Shown here: one piece after another, positions 8,332 to 18,405 of the stretch
Layout of the letters: the number at the start of each line of letters is the position of its first letter
How positions within the stretch are numbered: the stretch's first letter is position 1
Origin: Massilia sp. IC2-278
Lineage (GTDB): Bacteria; Pseudomonadota; Gammaproteobacteria; Burkholderiales; Burkholderiaceae_D
Direction of reading: 5' to 3'
Assembly: GCF_020708045.1 (NCBI RefSeq)
Contig: NZ_JAJFES010000005.1
Location: forward strand, 276,538-340,537
DNA length: 64,000 nt
The notes under the pieces: model-generated
Databases searched by the model: none
What the model saw: only the letters and a program-made list of their open reading frames with translations
What the model was told of the DNA's origin: nothing
Translations under genes and position numbers: made by a program

Positions 8332-8404
8332 CGGTCGAAAATAGAAGTTGAAAAACAAACGGCGGAACAGGTCCGCCGCCGGTCGTTAATGATATTGAAT
8401 TATT

Positions 8405-10237
8405 TCACAGGGACAGGCGCAGGCGCGCCAGCGTGCTGCGCAGGGTGTCGTTCTGCGGGTCCTTGGCGCGCGCTTCCAGCCACAGCTTCTGGGCATCGGC
8501 ACGCTTGCCCTGCTGCCACAGCACTTCACCAAGGTGGACCGCGATTTCCGGGTCGCGGCGCAGGCTGTAGGCACGGCGCAGGTGGGCCTCGGCGGCATCG
8601 AGGTTGCCGAGCCGGTATTGCACCCAGCCCATGCTGTCCATGATGAAGGGGTCTTCCGGCGCCATGGCCATCGCCTTTTCGATCAGCGCACGCGCTTCTT
8701 CCAGGCGGATGTTGCGCTCGGCCAGCGAGTAACCGAGGGCATTGTAGGCATGGTGGTTGTCCGGCGCCAGGCGCATCACTTCGCGCAGGGCGGTTTCCAT
8801 GTCGTCGACGCGGCCGGTCTTTTCGGCCAGCAGCGCGTAGTCGTAGAGCAGGTCGGGGTTGCCCGGGAAGCGCTTGGTGGCGGCCCCCATCAGCGTATAG
8901 GCCTGCTCGGCCTGGCCGGCGTCGCGCAGCACCTGGGCTTCGGCCGCCAGCACCTGGGCCTGGGCCACCGGCTCGCCGGGTTTCAGCGACGCGAGCAGGC
9001 GGCGCGCGGCCGGCACGTCGCCGCTTTTCCCGAGCAGCTGGGCGCGCCGCAGCTGGACGCCGAACACGGTCTTCTCGTCGCCTTCGGGCAGTTTATCGAG
9101 CCAGCCGACGGCGGCCTGCAAATCGCCCCGCTCCTCGGCCAGCTGCGACAGGATCAGCAAGGCTTTCGAGGGGTCGCGCTCGTCGTCGGGATTGCGGCCC
9201 AGCACTTCCACGAAGCGAGAGAAGTAACGTTCGGCAGCCGGCGGGTCGTTCAGCTGGGTCGACAGCACGCCCAGCGCGTACAGCGTGGTGACATTGTCCG
9301 GCTGCTGGCTGTCGAGCAGCAGGAACTGGCGCCGCGCTTCCTCGTACTGCTTGTTGTTGACCAGGATGCGGGCGTGCGCCGCGCGCACTTCGCGCGCCTT
9401 CGGATTGGCGGCCAGGAACTGTTCCAGGCGCGCCGTTGCCTGGGCCTCGTTCTCGCTCGATTGCGCCAGGGTCAGCATAGCGATTTCGGAATCGGGCTTC
9501 AGGGCCAGGGCGGCCTGCGCCTCACGCACACCCTCCTCCCGGGCGCCGCGCGCCAGCGCCGCCTGGGCCAGCACTACATGGCCCTCGACCGTGTCGCGGT
9601 AGGGCGCGACCAGGCGCACGAGCATGGCGTTCGCCGCTTCCTTGTCCTTGGCACGTGACAGCAGTTGCTGCACCTGGTACAGCACCACGCCGCGCACCGC
9701 GGGCGGCGAGCCGGCCAGGCGCTTGCGGAAGATTTCTTCTGCGTCGGAGATATTGTCGGACAGGATCACCATCCCCAGATAGTATTGCGTCGCTTCGTCG
9801 GACTCCGGGTCGAGCTTGCGCCATTCGCGCACGGCCGCCAGGGTATCGTCGGGCTGGCGCGCGGCCAGGGCCATTTCGGCGGCGCGGCGCGCCAGGCGCG
9901 GATCGCGGGTCTGCTGGGCCAGGGCCAGCATGGTGATGTAAGGACCTTGCCAGTCGCCATTGCGGAAGGCGAACTCGGCACGCAGCAATTGGTTCAGCAG
10001 GGTGCTGGTGAGCTCGATCTTAGGCAAACGCGCCAGTTGCGCCGCTTTCTCGGCTTCCGCGGCGGCCTCGGCGGCCTGCTGCTCGGCTTCAGCATCTGCA
10101 GCCGGCGCGCCCTGCGCATTCGCCTCGGCCGGCGCCGCCGGCTGTGCAGCAAGCGGCGCGCCGGACTGCGGCTGTGGCGCCACAGCGCATGCCGCCAGCA
10201 CACCGGAGAGAGTTACAATGACGAAAGCGTTTTTCAA
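8405..10237 (-). CDS. Tetratricopeptide repeat lipoprotein
   Basis: The body is a long series of helical TPR units of about 34 residues covering roughly residue 70 to the end, including the near-consensus [20 protein letters not shown] and [20 protein letters not shown]. The TTG at 10237 gives [17 protein letters not shown], a lipoprotein signal with Cys17, and 610 residues. A TTG further out (10288) is possible but would bury this signal. An Ala-rich linker follows the lipobox. The gene is upstream of lolB and divergent from mutM. It is probably a periplasmic scaffold anchored by lipid; the partner is unknown. Confidence 0.85.
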   Translation of the reverse strand: MKNAFVIVTLSGVLAACAVAPQPQSGAPLAAQPAAPAEANAQGAPAADAEAEQQAAEAAAEAEKAAQLARLPKIELTSTLLNQLLRAEFAFRNGDWQGPYITMLALAQQTRDPRLARRAAEMALAARQPDDTLAAVREWRKLDPESDEATQYYLGMVILSDNISDAEEIFRKRLAGSPPAVRGVVLYQVQQLLSRAKDKEAANAMLVRLVAPYRDTVEGHVVLAQAALARGAREEGVREAQAALALKPDSEIAMLTLAQSSENEAQATARLEQFLAANPKAREVRAAHARILVNNKQYEEARRQFLLLDSQQPDNVTTLYALGVLSTQLNDPPAAERYFSRFVEVLGRNPDDERDPSKALLILSQLAEERGDLQAAVGWLDKLPEGDEKTVFGVQLRRAQLLGKSGDVPAARRLLASLKPGEPVAQAQVLAAEAQVLRDAGQAEQAYTLMGAATKRFPGNPDLLYDYALLAEKTGRVDDMETALREVMRLAPDNHHAYNALGYSLAERNIRLEEARALIEKAMAMAPEDPFIMDSMGWVQYRLGNLDAAEAHLRRAYSLRRDPEIAVHLGEVLWQQGKRADAQKLWLEARAKDPQNDTLRSTLARLRLSL

Positions 10238-10335
10238 AGCATGTCCATATCGGGAAGGATGTCCCGATTCTACGCCCAAGCCCCGCAACGCGTGCGCGCC
10301 CGCAACACGAATTTACAAGTATTTGTCAGATTTTC

Positions 10336-11169
10336 ATGCCTGAACTCCCGGAAGTAGAAGTCACCCGGCGCGGTGTCGCGCCCCACCTGGAAGGCCGCGT
10401 GGTCGAGGAAGTCGTGTTCCGCCGCGAGGGCCTGCGCTGGCCCTTCCCTGCCCACATCGCCGCGACCCTGGTCGGCCAGCGCATCGAGCACGTCAAGCGG
10501 CGCGGCAAGTATCTGCTGCTGGGCTTTGCGGGTGGCACGCTGATCGTGCACCTGGGCATGTCGGGCCACTTGCGCGTGCTGCCGCCCGGTATCGAACTGA
10601 AGAAACACGATCACTTCGACCTCGTCGTATCCGATGGCGACCGGAAGCAGGTGCTGCGCCTGCACGACCCGCGCCGCTTCGGCGCCGTGCTCTGGCATGC
10701 GAACGACGACGGCGAGCTGGAGCAGCACATCCTGCTGCGCGGCCTGGGCGTGGAGCCGCTGGAAGAACAGTTCTCCGCCGAGCTGCTGTACCGCGCCACG
10801 CGCAAGCGCAGCGCGCCGATCAAGCAGGTGCTGCTGGCCGGCGACATCGTGGTTGGCGTGGGCAATATCTACGCCTGCGAAAGCCTGTTCCGCGCCGGCA
10901 TCAACCCGAAGACGCCGGCCGCGCGCATCAGCCGCGCGCGCTATGAAAAACTGGCCGTGGCGATCCGCGAGATCCTGGCCGCCGCCATCGTGCAGGGCGG
11001 CAGCACGCTGCGTGACTTTATTGCAGTAAATGGGCAGTCTGGATATTTCCAGCAGACATATTTCGTCTATGATCGAGCCGGAGTGCCGTGCAGAAACTGT
11101 GGCACCCCGATCCGACAAATCAAGCAGGGCCAGCGCTCCACCTTTTATTGCGCCACCTGCCAGCGCTAA
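10336..11169 (+). CDS. mutM: Formamidopyrimidine-DNA glycosylase
   Basis: The N terminus [13 protein letters not shown] carries the catalytic Pro2-Glu3. The beta-loop RRGKYLLL and LGMSGHLR follow, and a C-terminal zinc finger has two CxxC pairs (CRNC and CATC) 17 residues apart. At 277 residues it is full length. It removes 8-oxoguanine and FaPy lesions from DNA. It heads a run mutM, dynamin-like gene, mutY on the plus strand, so both enzymes of the 8-oxoG (GO) system are here together. Confidence 0.97.
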   Translation: MPELPEVEVTRRGVAPHLEGRVVEEVVFRREGLRWPFPAHIAATLVGQRIEHVKRRGKYLLLGFAGGTLIVHLGMSGHLRVLPPGIELKKHDHFDLVVSDGDRKQVLRLHDPRRFGAVLWHANDDGELEQHILLRGLGVEPLEEQFSAELLYRATRKRSAPIKQVLLAGDIVVGVGNIYACESLFRAGINPKTPAARISRARYEKLAVAIREILAAAIVQGGSTLRDFIAVNGQSGYFQQTYFVYDRAGVPCRNCGTPIRQIKQGQRSTFYCATCQR

Positions 11170-11192
11170 TTCCTGAAGAGCGGGTGAGAGAG

Positions 11193-13112
11193 ATGCAACA
11201 AATACAAGAATACGGCGCCTGGCGCGCTGCCATTGCGCGTGCACTGGACGCTTACCGGGCCGCGCTGCAAGCGCTGGAACTGGGCGACGCGGCAACGCTG
11301 GCGCGCGTTGGCCAGGCCCAGGCGCGGGTGCGCGACGACCGCCTGTCGGTGGCCTTTGTCGCCGAATTCTCGCGCGGCAAATCCGAACTGATCAACGCGA
11401 TCTTCTTCGCCGACTACGGCAAGCGCATCCTGCCTTCGGCTGCCGGCCGCACCACCATGTGCCCGACCGAGCTGCTGTACGACGCCGCCCTGCCGCCCTG
11501 CATCCGCCTGCTGCCGATCGCCACCCGCGCCAGCAATCTGTCGACCGCCGACTACCGTGAGGACCCATCGGCCTGGACCGTGATCCCGCTCGACCTCGAT
11601 GCGCCCGACAGCATGAGCGCCGCCTTCCGCCAGGTGAGCCTGACGCGCCGCGTGCCCAGCGAGCAAGCCCAGAACTATGGCCTGTACGACCCGCTCGACC
11701 CGGACCACGCCGACGCCCTGGGGCCGGACGGCACGGTCGAGATCTCGCAGTGGCGCCACGCCATCATCAACCTGCCGCACCCGCTCCTCAAGCAAGGCCT
11801 GGTGATCCTCGACACGCCGGGCCTGAACGCGATCGGCACCGAGCCCGAACTGACGCTGAACCTGATCCCGAACGCGCACGCGGTGCTGTTCGTGCTGGCC
11901 GCCGAAACCGGCGTCACGCGCAGCGACATCGATGTGTGGCGCACCCATATCGGCGCCGGCCCGGGGCGCCTGGTGGTGCTGAACAAGATCGACGCCATGT
12001 GGGACCCGCTCAAGGACGACGCCGGCAACGAGGCCGAGATCGCGCGCCAGCAGCGCGGCGTGGCCCAGCAGCTCGGGCTGGAGATCGACCAGGTATTCCC
12101 GGTATCGGCCCAGCAGGCGCTGGTCGGGCGCATCCACGGCGACATGGATTTGTTCGAGCGCAGCCGCGTCGGCGCGCTGGAAGCGGCCCTGCTGCACAGC
12201 CTGATCCCGCAAAAGAAAACCATCCTGGCGCGCCAGCTGCGCGAGGACCTGGCCACGCTCGAAGGCGCCCTCGGCGCGGCCCTCGGCGCACGCACGCGCG
12301 ACCTGGTCGAGCAGCTGCAGGAACTGAAAAGCCTGCGCGGCAAGAACCAGGCCGTGCTGGCGCTGATGATGCGCCGCATCGAGGCCGAGCGGAAGGACTT
12401 CGACGCCGGCCTGTTGCGCCTGCAGGAAGCGCGCACCCGCTTTGCCGCGCTCTCGACCCAGCTCTACACCCTGCTCGGCGTGGACGGCGTGGCGCGCCAG
12501 GCCGAAAGCGTGCGCCTGGCGCTGCAGGCCGCGCGCTTCGCCACCGGCATGCGCGCGCCGGTGCGCGCCTTCTTCGACGAAGCGCGCGCGGCGCTCGACG
12601 CCTCGGAAGCCAAGGTCGGCGAGATCGCCGCCACCACCGAAGCCATGGTGCGCAGCTTCGCGGCCGAACACGGCTTGACGCTGTCGCCGCCGCCCTCGCT
12701 CACCCTGGCGCGCTACCGCGAGGAGATCGACGCCATCGAAACGCTCTACCTGAAGCAGTTCGGCACCGCGACCCTGCTCATGACCAGCCGCGCGACGCTG
12801 ATGGAGCGCTTCTTCGACTCCATCGCCTCGCGCGTGCGGCGCGTGTTCCGCGCCGCGAATGCCGACGTCGAGGCCTGGCTGAAGGTGATCATGGCGCCGC
12901 TCGAAACCCAGATCCGCCAGCACAAGGAGCAATTGCGCCACCGCCTGGCCTCGATCCAGCGCATCCACGACGCCACCGACAGCCTGGAGCAGAAGATCGC
13001 CGCGTTCGAGGCGCGCCAGGGCGAGCTGGAACGCCAGCGCCGCCAGGTGCAAGATCTGGGCGCGGCCGTGTGCACGGCGCTGGACGAGCCGGCACTGCTG
13101 GAGGCGGCGTGA
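11193..13112 (+). CDS. Dynamin-like GTPase family protein
   Basis: The start at 11193 (MQQIQEYGAW) has a GAGAGAG ribosome binding site and gives 639 residues. The GTPase motifs are AEFSRGKS at 57-64 (the usual first Gly of the P-loop is Ala, and the residue after GKS is Glu), the switch-type RTTMCPTE, DTPGLNAIG (G3) and LNKID (G4). A long helical, coiled-coil-rich region follows from about residue 300 to the end, as in bacterial dynamin-like proteins. Members remodel membranes, but no transmembrane helix is seen. The stop overlaps the mutY start (TGATG), so translation is probably coupled. Function unproven. Confidence 0.85.
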   Translation: MQQIQEYGAWRAAIARALDAYRAALQALELGDAATLARVGQAQARVRDDRLSVAFVAEFSRGKSELINAIFFADYGKRILPSAAGRTTMCPTELLYDAALPPCIRLLPIATRASNLSTADYREDPSAWTVIPLDLDAPDSMSAAFRQVSLTRRVPSEQAQNYGLYDPLDPDHADALGPDGTVEISQWRHAIINLPHPLLKQGLVILDTPGLNAIGTEPELTLNLIPNAHAVLFVLAAETGVTRSDIDVWRTHIGAGPGRLVVLNKIDAMWDPLKDDAGNEAEIARQQRGVAQQLGLEIDQVFPVSAQQALVGRIHGDMDLFERSRVGALEAALLHSLIPQKKTILARQLREDLATLEGALGAALGARTRDLVEQLQELKSLRGKNQAVLALMMRRIEAERKDFDAGLLRLQEARTRFAALSTQLYTLLGVDGVARQAESVRLALQAARFATGMRAPVRAFFDEARAALDASEAKVGEIAATTEAMVRSFAAEHGLTLSPPPSLTLARYREEIDAIETLYLKQFGTATLLMTSRATLMERFFDSIASRVRRVFRAANADVEAWLKVIMAPLETQIRQHKEQLRHRLASIQRIHDATDSLEQKIAAFEARQGELERQRRQVQDLGAAVCTALDEPALLEAA

Positions 13113-14233
13113 TGCGTGTGAAGGAATTTGCCCAGTTCGATTCGCTGGCCGACCCGACGTTTTCGGACGCGGTGATCACCTGGCAGCGCGCGCACGGACG
13201 CCATACCCTGCCCTGGCAGAACACGCGCGACGCCTACCGCGTGTGGCTGTCCGAGATCATGCTGCAGCAGACCCAGGTGGCCGCGGTGCTGGGCTATTAC
13301 GCGCGCTTTCTGGAGCGCTTTCCGACCGTGCAGGACCTGGCCGCGGCGCCGGTCGAGGACGTGATGACCTACTGGAGCGGCCTCGGTTACTACACCCGCG
13401 CGCGCAATTTGCACGCCTGTGCGCGGCGTGTGGTGGCTGAATACGGCGGCGTGTTTCCGAGCGATCCCTTGTTGCTGGCGGACTTGCCGGGGATCGGGCG
13501 CTCTACGGCGGCCGCGATCACGGCGTTCTCGAACGGCACGCGCGCGGCGATCCTGGACGGGAACGTGAAGCGCGTGTTCGCGCGCGTGTTCGGGGTCGAG
13601 CAGTATCCGGGCGAGAAGCGGGTCGAGGAAGCCCTGTGGCGGCGTGCGGATGCGCTGCTGCCGCTCGATGGGATCGAGGCCTATACGCAGGGACTGATGG
13701 ACCTGGGGGCGACGCTGTGCACGCGCTCGAAGCCTGATTGTGGGCGTTGCCCGCTGCAGGCGCGCTGCGTGGCGTATGCGACCGGGCGCACGGCGGAGCT
13801 GCCGGTGCGCAAGCCGAAAAAGGCGTCGCCGGAAAAACGGGCGGATCTGCTGGTGGTCGTGTTCGACGGCGAGGTGCTGCTCGAGCAGCGGCCGGGCAGC
13901 GGGATCTGGGGTGGGCTGCTGTCGCTGCCCGAGGTCGAGGGGCATGTGGCGCTGGGGGATGCGGCGCCTTCGATGCTGGCGCCTTCTTCGTCCGTGATGG
14001 CGGGCGCGCTGGCGCGGTTTGGCGAGCTCGACGAGGTGCAGGCGCTGCTGCCGCTGGTGCACGTGTTCACGCACTACAAGCTGCATATCTTTCCGCACAA
14101 AGTGACGCCGGTTGCGCGGCCTGTGGCGCCGGCGGGATTCGTGTGGTGGAAGCTGGCGGCGATCGAGGAGGCGGCGTTGCCGGCGCCGGTGAAGAAGCTG
14201 TTGCTGGAGTTGGGACGGCCGAGTTTGTTTTGA
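13112..14233 (+). CDS. mutY: A/G-specific adenine glycosylase
   Basis: At 373 residues this is full length. The catalytic Glu is Glu48 in SEIMLQQTQV, the helix-hairpin-helix is LPGIGRSTAAA, and the catalytic Asp lies in ILDGNVKRVF. A 4Fe-4S cluster is marked by the Cys spacing C-x6-C-x2-C-x5-C (CTRSKPDCGRCPLQARC). The C-terminal MutT-like domain recognises 8-oxoG. It excises adenine mispaired with 8-oxoguanine. The start ATG shares its A with the stop of the preceding GTPase gene. Confidence 0.97.
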   Translation: MRVKEFAQFDSLADPTFSDAVITWQRAHGRHTLPWQNTRDAYRVWLSEIMLQQTQVAAVLGYYARFLERFPTVQDLAAAPVEDVMTYWSGLGYYTRARNLHACARRVVAEYGGVFPSDPLLLADLPGIGRSTAAAITAFSNGTRAAILDGNVKRVFARVFGVEQYPGEKRVEEALWRRADALLPLDGIEAYTQGLMDLGATLCTRSKPDCGRCPLQARCVAYATGRTAELPVRKPKKASPEKRADLLVVVFDGEVLLEQRPGSGIWGGLLSLPEVEGHVALGDAAPSMLAPSSSVMAGALARFGELDEVQALLPLVHVFTHYKLHIFPHKVTPVARPVAPAGFVWWKLAAIEEAALPAPVKKLLLELGRPSLF

Positions 14234-14296
14234 GACGTCTGTGACAAGTACGCTCGCGTTTCAGTCGTTCGGTGACGTTTGTGGAAGGGACCGGTA

Positions 14297-14343
14297 CCGT
14301 GCCGCGTGGGCACAGGTGCCTGGCGCGGCCCGGCCCACCCTAC
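14297..14343. repeat. REP-like palindrome with a split right arm (R3)
   Basis: GTGCCGCGTGGGCACAGGTG begins as in the other copies, but the right arm is broken by about 13 extra bases before CCCACCCTAC resumes. It lies just past the mutY stop. Confidence 0.65.
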
Positions 14344-14371
14344 AAAACCTACAAAACCAACGGGGCGGCCT

Positions 14372-15046
14372 TTATTCGAGCTGCGAGAGTTTCTCGATGA
14401 TGTCTTCGTTGCGGCGTGCGGGGGTGTGGCGGCGGTCGAACTTGGGTTCGGCGAATCCTTTTGCTTCGGCGATGATTCCTTGCGCGGTTTTCAGGGTGGC
14501 TTCCATGGCAGCGGCGACTTCGCGCATCGCGATCATGGGCGATACGTTTTCCTTCCGCGGGTCTTCAATGCCGCATTCGCGCCGCAGTTGTGAGGCGATG
14601 CGCCAGCGGTCGTCGCCGGGACGCCGGACCGCGACGTCGCGCCAGGCATTGCGGCCGTTGCCTGCAGCAGCCATGGTGAACTGGCGCGGCGACACGGACT
14701 TGCCCTTGTGGAGGATGACGTCGCCGTCGACCTGGGCGTAGAAGGAGCCTGCCTCCGTGCTCATACGCAATTCGGTGCCGTGCGGCAGGAACAGCGATTT
14801 CCACTGGTAGCCGCCGGGCCGGGGCTGGGCGCAAATATGGGCGCGCTGGCGCGATGCGTGGCCGAGATCGTCGTGGGAATTCTGACCCGACAGAAAAACG
14901 TCTTCAGTCGTCGCTATCCAGGCACGTACCGCCATCTCGATGGCTTCGATGGGCGACAGCGTGCTCTTGGTGCGGGCGAGGCTGTTCACGAGGTCTTGCA
15001 GCAAGCGAGGAGTGAGCAACGGCCCATTCACATATAACTGTCCCAT
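14372..15046 (-). CDS. Hypothetical protein
   Basis: The 224-residue protein starts MGQLYVNGPLLTPRLLQDLV. I do not recognise a family. It has no signal peptide or membrane segment; the N-terminal 50 residues look helical, the middle (about 80-130) looks beta-rich, and the C terminus is charged with KFDRRHTPARRNED. The ATG at 15046 follows GCGGAG. It converges with mutY and is not part of an obvious operon. Its position between two conserved blocks, with a foldback element just upstream, suggests an accessory gene. Confidence 0.6.
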   Translation of the reverse strand: MGQLYVNGPLLTPRLLQDLVNSLARTKSTLSPIEAIEMAVRAWIATTEDVFLSGQNSHDDLGHASRQRAHICAQPRPGGYQWKSLFLPHGTELRMSTEAGSFYAQVDGDVILHKGKSVSPRQFTMAAAGNGRNAWRDVAVRRPGDDRWRIASQLRRECGIEDPRKENVSPMIAMREVAAAMEATLKTAQGIIAEAKGFAEPKFDRRHTPARRNEDIIEKLSQLE

Positions 15047-15162
15047 CGGCGCTCCGCAGGTATCGAATGATATCTGTTGGACTCGCGCTGTTTGAATTGG
15101 TTCAGTTCGCCGGAAATCGCGGCGATGCCATGTCGAGGACAGGCTGGTAGGGCTCTGGAAGC

Positions 15163-15298
15163 GCCCTCTGTAAAGCTGTCTCGTTCAGGGTGCCAAAGCT
15201 GTCGTTTTCTGCCGTATTTTGTCTCGTTTTTTTTCAAGACAAAACCAGACAAGAAACGACAGGATGCACAGGCCAAACGGGACAGGTTTACAGAGGGC
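15163..15298. mobile_element. MITE-like foldback element
   Basis: The ends GCCCTCTGTAAA (15163-15174) and their exact complement (15287-15298) open terminal inverted repeats of about 26 bp with 22 matches. The interior is also largely self-complementary: a CTGTCGTTT...TTTTGTCT arm on the left pairs with AAACGACAG and AGACAAAAC on the right. The 136 bp would fold into one long imperfect hairpin. No coding potential is convincing. It lies about 117 bases upstream of the hypothetical gene at 14372-15046. No clear target duplication is seen. From 15299 to the end of dgt at 15494 I see nothing distinct. Confidence 0.65.
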
Positions 15299-15493
15299 CT
15301 AGAAAAGAGCCCCTCCCCTCCCCTTGCAGAGGGCGATGGCAGCGGGTTTCCTCTACTCTCCCGCTTCGTGTCTTAGCTCAGAACAATTGCCCGCTCGCCT
15401 GCCAACCCTGGCGCCGCCTATAGCCTTGGCATCACCCGCAGCCCTGCCCACCCACTCCTTGCCAAACCGGGTTTTGCTAGCGAAAAGCCACAG

Positions 15494-16633
15494 CTACAGC
15501 GTATCGAGCGAAAAAATCCTGCGGTGCTCGCGGATCGCATACCGGTCCGTCATCCCCGCGATGTAGTCCGCAATCTTGCGCGCCTGCTTGTGAACATCGC
15601 CCGCAGCCACCTGGTAATCCGGAGGCAGCAGCACCGGGTCCGTCATGAAGGCATCGAACAGCTCGCGCACGATGCGGCTCGCCTTCACGCGCATGCGGTT
15701 CACCTGGAAGTGCCGGTACAGATTCGCGTACAGGAAGCGCTTGAGCGCCGTGGTTTCAAGACGCATCCGGTCCGAGAAGCGGATCAGCGGCGGCCCCTTG
15801 CGCACGTCCTCGATGTCGCGCGGCGCCGCTTCCAGCAGGCGCGCCGCCGAGGTCTCGACCAGGTCGGCCGTCATGGCCGTGATCATCAGGCGGATCGTCT
15901 CGTACAGCGCGCGCCGTCCCGGCAGGCCCGGGTACTGCGCCTCCACCGCGTGGCGGTTGCGCGCGAACAGCTCCACTTCTTCCATCTGCGCCATCGTCAG
16001 CAGCCCGGAACGCAGGCCATCGTCGATGTCGTGGTTGTTGTAGGCGATTTCGTCGGCCAGGTTGGTCAGCTGCGCTTCCAGGCTGGGCTGGGTCTTGTCG
16101 ATGAAGCGCTGGCCGAGTTCGCCCAGCTGGCGCGCATTGTTCAGCGAGCAGTGCTTCAGGATGCCTTCGCGCGTTTCGAACGTCAGGTTCAGGCCGTCGA
16201 AGGCGCCGTAGTGTTCTTCGAGGTGGTCGACCACGCGCAGGCTCTGCAGGTTGTGCTCGAAGCCGCCGTAGTCCTTCATGCATTCGTTCAGCACGTCCTG
16301 GCCCACGTGGCCGAAGGGCGTGTGGCCGAGGTCGTGCGCCAGGGCCGTGGCTTCGACCAGGTCTTCGTTCAGGCGCAGGCTGCGCGCCAGGGTGCGGCCG
16401 ATCTGCGCCACCTCGATCGAGTGCGTCAGGCGCGTGCGGAACAAGTCGCCTTCGTGGTTCAGGAAGACCTGGGTCTTGTACTCCAGGCGCCGGAAGGCGG
16501 TGGAGTGGATGATGCGGTCGCGGTCGCGCTGGAACTCGCTGCGCGAACCGGGCGCCGGCTCGTCGAACTTGCGCCCGCGCGACTGCGAGGAGTGCGCGGC
16601 GTAAGGGGCCAGGTTGCAGTCGAAGTCGATCAT
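15494..16633 (-). CDS. dgt: Deoxyguanosinetriphosphate triphosphohydrolase-like protein
   Basis: The 379-residue protein has the HD-domain metal site: [16 protein letters not shown] gives the first His and [13 protein letters not shown] the HD pair. Later motifs [18 protein letters not shown] are typical of the dNTPase family. It hydrolyses dNTPs, classically dGTP, to deoxynucleoside and triphosphate. It starts 10 bases after the aroKB stop, so the two genes form an operon. The substrate preference of this Dgt-like clade is not set by sequence. Confidence 0.93.
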   Translation of the reverse strand: MIDFDCNLAPYAAHSSQSRGRKFDEPAPGSRSEFQRDRDRIIHSTAFRRLEYKTQVFLNHEGDLFRTRLTHSIEVAQIGRTLARSLRLNEDLVEATALAHDLGHTPFGHVGQDVLNECMKDYGGFEHNLQSLRVVDHLEEHYGAFDGLNLTFETREGILKHCSLNNARQLGELGQRFIDKTQPSLEAQLTNLADEIAYNNHDIDDGLRSGLLTMAQMEEVELFARNRHAVEAQYPGLPGRRALYETIRLMITAMTADLVETSAARLLEAAPRDIEDVRKGPPLIRFSDRMRLETTALKRFLYANLYRHFQVNRMRVKASRIVRELFDAFMTDPVLLPPDYQVAAGDVHKQARKIADYIAGMTDRYAIREHRRIFSLDTL

Positions 16634-16643
16634 GCGCGCCTCC

Positions 16644-18323
16644 TCAGCTTTGCTTGTCCTGCACGATGCAGGCCGCCAGCGTGGCCTGCAGCACGTCCTG
16701 CGGCACGCTTGCGATGCTCGGGCTGCCCAGGGGCTTGAGCAGGATGAACTTGATCGCCCCGCCCTCGTTCTTCTTGTCGACCTCCATCAGCTCGATCCAG
16801 CGCGCAGCGCCCAGGTCCGGCGCCACGACCGGCAGGCCGGCCGCCGCCACCAGCTTGCGCAGGCGGTCCACGCTGGCGCCGTCGATCAGGCCCAGGCGCT
16901 GCGACAGGTCGGCCGCCATCACCATGCCGCAGCCGACCGCTTCGCCGTGCAGCCATTCGCCATAGCCGAGGCCCGCTTCGATCGCGTGACCGAAGGTGTG
17001 GCCGAAGTTCAGCACCGCGCGCAGGCCGCCTTCGCGTTCGTCCTTGCGCACCACGTCGGCCTTGATTTCGCAGGAGCGGGCGATGGCATGCGCCAGCGCG
17101 TCCGGCTCGCGCGCCACCAGGCGTGCGATGTTCGCTTCGATCCAGTCGAAGAATTCGCCATCGAGGATGGCGCCATGCTTGATCACTTCGGCCAGGCCGG
17201 CCGACAGTTCGCGCGGCGGCAGCGTGTCCAGGGTGGCGGTGTCGGCCAGCACGGCGCGCGGCTGGTAGAAGGCGCCGATCATGTTCTTGCCGAGTGGGTG
17301 GTTGATGCCGGTCTTGCCGCCTACCGAGGAATCGACCTGGGCCAGCAGTGTGGTCGGGATCTGGACAAACGGCACGCCGCGCATGTAGCTGGCCGCCGCG
17401 AAGCCGGTCAGGTCGCCGATCACGCCGCCGCCCAGCGCCACCAGGGTGGTCTTGCGGTCGCACTTGTTGGCCAGCAGGGCGTCGAAGACGGCCATCAGCG
17501 AACCCCAGTGCTTGTGCTCCTCGCCATCGGGCAGGACGATTTCCACCACCTCCTTGCCGGCCGCACGCAGCGGCGCCGCCACCTGCTCGAGGTAGAGCGG
17601 GGCCACGGTGGTGTTGGTGACGATGGCCGCCTTCGTGCCGCCGACGTGGCGCACGAGCGCCGCCGGATCGGCCAGCAGGCCGGGGCCGATCGAGATGGGA
17701 TAGCTGCGTTCGCCGAGTTCGACGTTGAGGGTGAGTTGTGCTGCGTTCTGTATTGCCTGGGTCATCGATGCCGCCTTCGCGCGCCGGGCGCGCCCGGCTT
17801 CGAGCGCGTCCAGCTGTTCTAGGATAGTCTGGACCATCGATTGTACGTTAGGACGGCCGGTATCGATGACGAGGTGCGCGATCTCGCGGTACAGCGGCTC
17901 GCGCTGGACCAGCAGCTGCTCGAGCTTGCGGCGCGGGTCGGCCGTCTGCAGCAGCGGACGGTTCTTGTCGTGGGAGGTGCGCTGGAGGATGCTGCCGATG
18001 CTGGCGCGCAGGTAGATCACGGTGCCGCGCTCGGCCAGCAGGGCGCGGCTGGCGGGGTCGAGGATGGCGCCGCCGCCGGTGGCGAGCACGATGCCGTCCT
18101 GGGCGGTGAGCTCGCGGATCATCTCGGCCTCGCGCCGGCGGAAGCTGCCCTCGCCCTCGATCTCGAAGATCCACGGGATCGAGGCGCCGGTGCGCGCCTC
18201 GATCGCATGGTCGGAATCGACGAAGCGCTTGCCCAGCCGGCGCGCGAGCAGCCGGCCGATGGTGGTCTTGCCGGACCCCATCAGGCCGACCAGGAAGATG
18301 TTGTTACTGTACGCCTCGGGCAC
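16644..18323 (-). CDS. aroKB: Bifunctional shikimate kinase / 3-dehydroquinate synthase (AroK-AroB fusion)
   Basis: One unbroken frame encodes both enzymes. Residues 1-175 are shikimate kinase, with the P-loop GLMGSGKT at 13-20, DSDHAIE and ATGGGAI. A basic linker (about 176-186) leads to Met187, which opens a complete 3-dehydroquinate synthase with [26 protein letters not shown] and [13 protein letters not shown] (Zn ligands). They catalyse steps 5 and 2 of the shikimate pathway. GTG 18323 is preferred because upstream starts fall inside the preceding gene's terminator. Met187 (17765) has AAGGCGG five bases upstream, so free AroB may also be made. Usually these are two adjacent genes. Confidence 0.92.
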   Translation of the reverse strand: MPEAYSNNIFLVGLMGSGKTTIGRLLARRLGKRFVDSDHAIEARTGASIPWIFEIEGEGSFRRREAEMIRELTAQDGIVLATGGGAILDPASRALLAERGTVIYLRASIGSILQRTSHDKNRPLLQTADPRRKLEQLLVQREPLYREIAHLVIDTGRPNVQSMVQTILEQLDALEAGRARRAKAASMTQAIQNAAQLTLNVELGERSYPISIGPGLLADPAALVRHVGGTKAAIVTNTTVAPLYLEQVAAPLRAAGKEVVEIVLPDGEEHKHWGSLMAVFDALLANKCDRKTTLVALGGGVIGDLTGFAAASYMRGVPFVQIPTTLLAQVDSSVGGKTGINHPLGKNMIGAFYQPRAVLADTATLDTLPPRELSAGLAEVIKHGAILDGEFFDWIEANIARLVAREPDALAHAIARSCEIKADVVRKDEREGGLRAVLNFGHTFGHAIEAGLGYGEWLHGEAVGCGMVMAADLSQRLGLIDGASVDRLRKLVAAAGLPVVAPDLGAARWIELMEVDKKNEGGAIKFILLKPLGSPSIASVPQDVLQATLAACIVQDKQS

Positions 18324-18336
18324 GATATTGAGCTCG

Positions 18337-18376
18337 CCTAAAAAGACAAACGGCCAGTTCAAGCCTGGCCGTTTGT
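18337..18376 (-). terminator. Intrinsic terminator of the Ig-like lipoprotein gene
   Basis: A perfect 12-bp stem (18346-18357 with 18365-18376, 7-base loop) is followed on the minus strand by CTTTTTA. It lies 30 bases after the lipoprotein gene's stop and ends just before the aroKB start, isolating the two. Confidence 0.9.
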
Positions 18377-18405
18377 TGTTACGGTCACCCGCTGCGGTTA
18401 CCCGC

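Noticed and set aside
11166..13052. 628-residue minus-strand frame over the dynamin-like gene
   Set aside because: Antisense shadow; no motif, and the sense frame has all GTPase motifs.
15028..15276. 82-residue minus-strand frame next to the foldback element
   Set aside because: Mostly translates the inverted repeat and the region upstream of the 14372-15046 gene; no ribosome binding site or family likeness.
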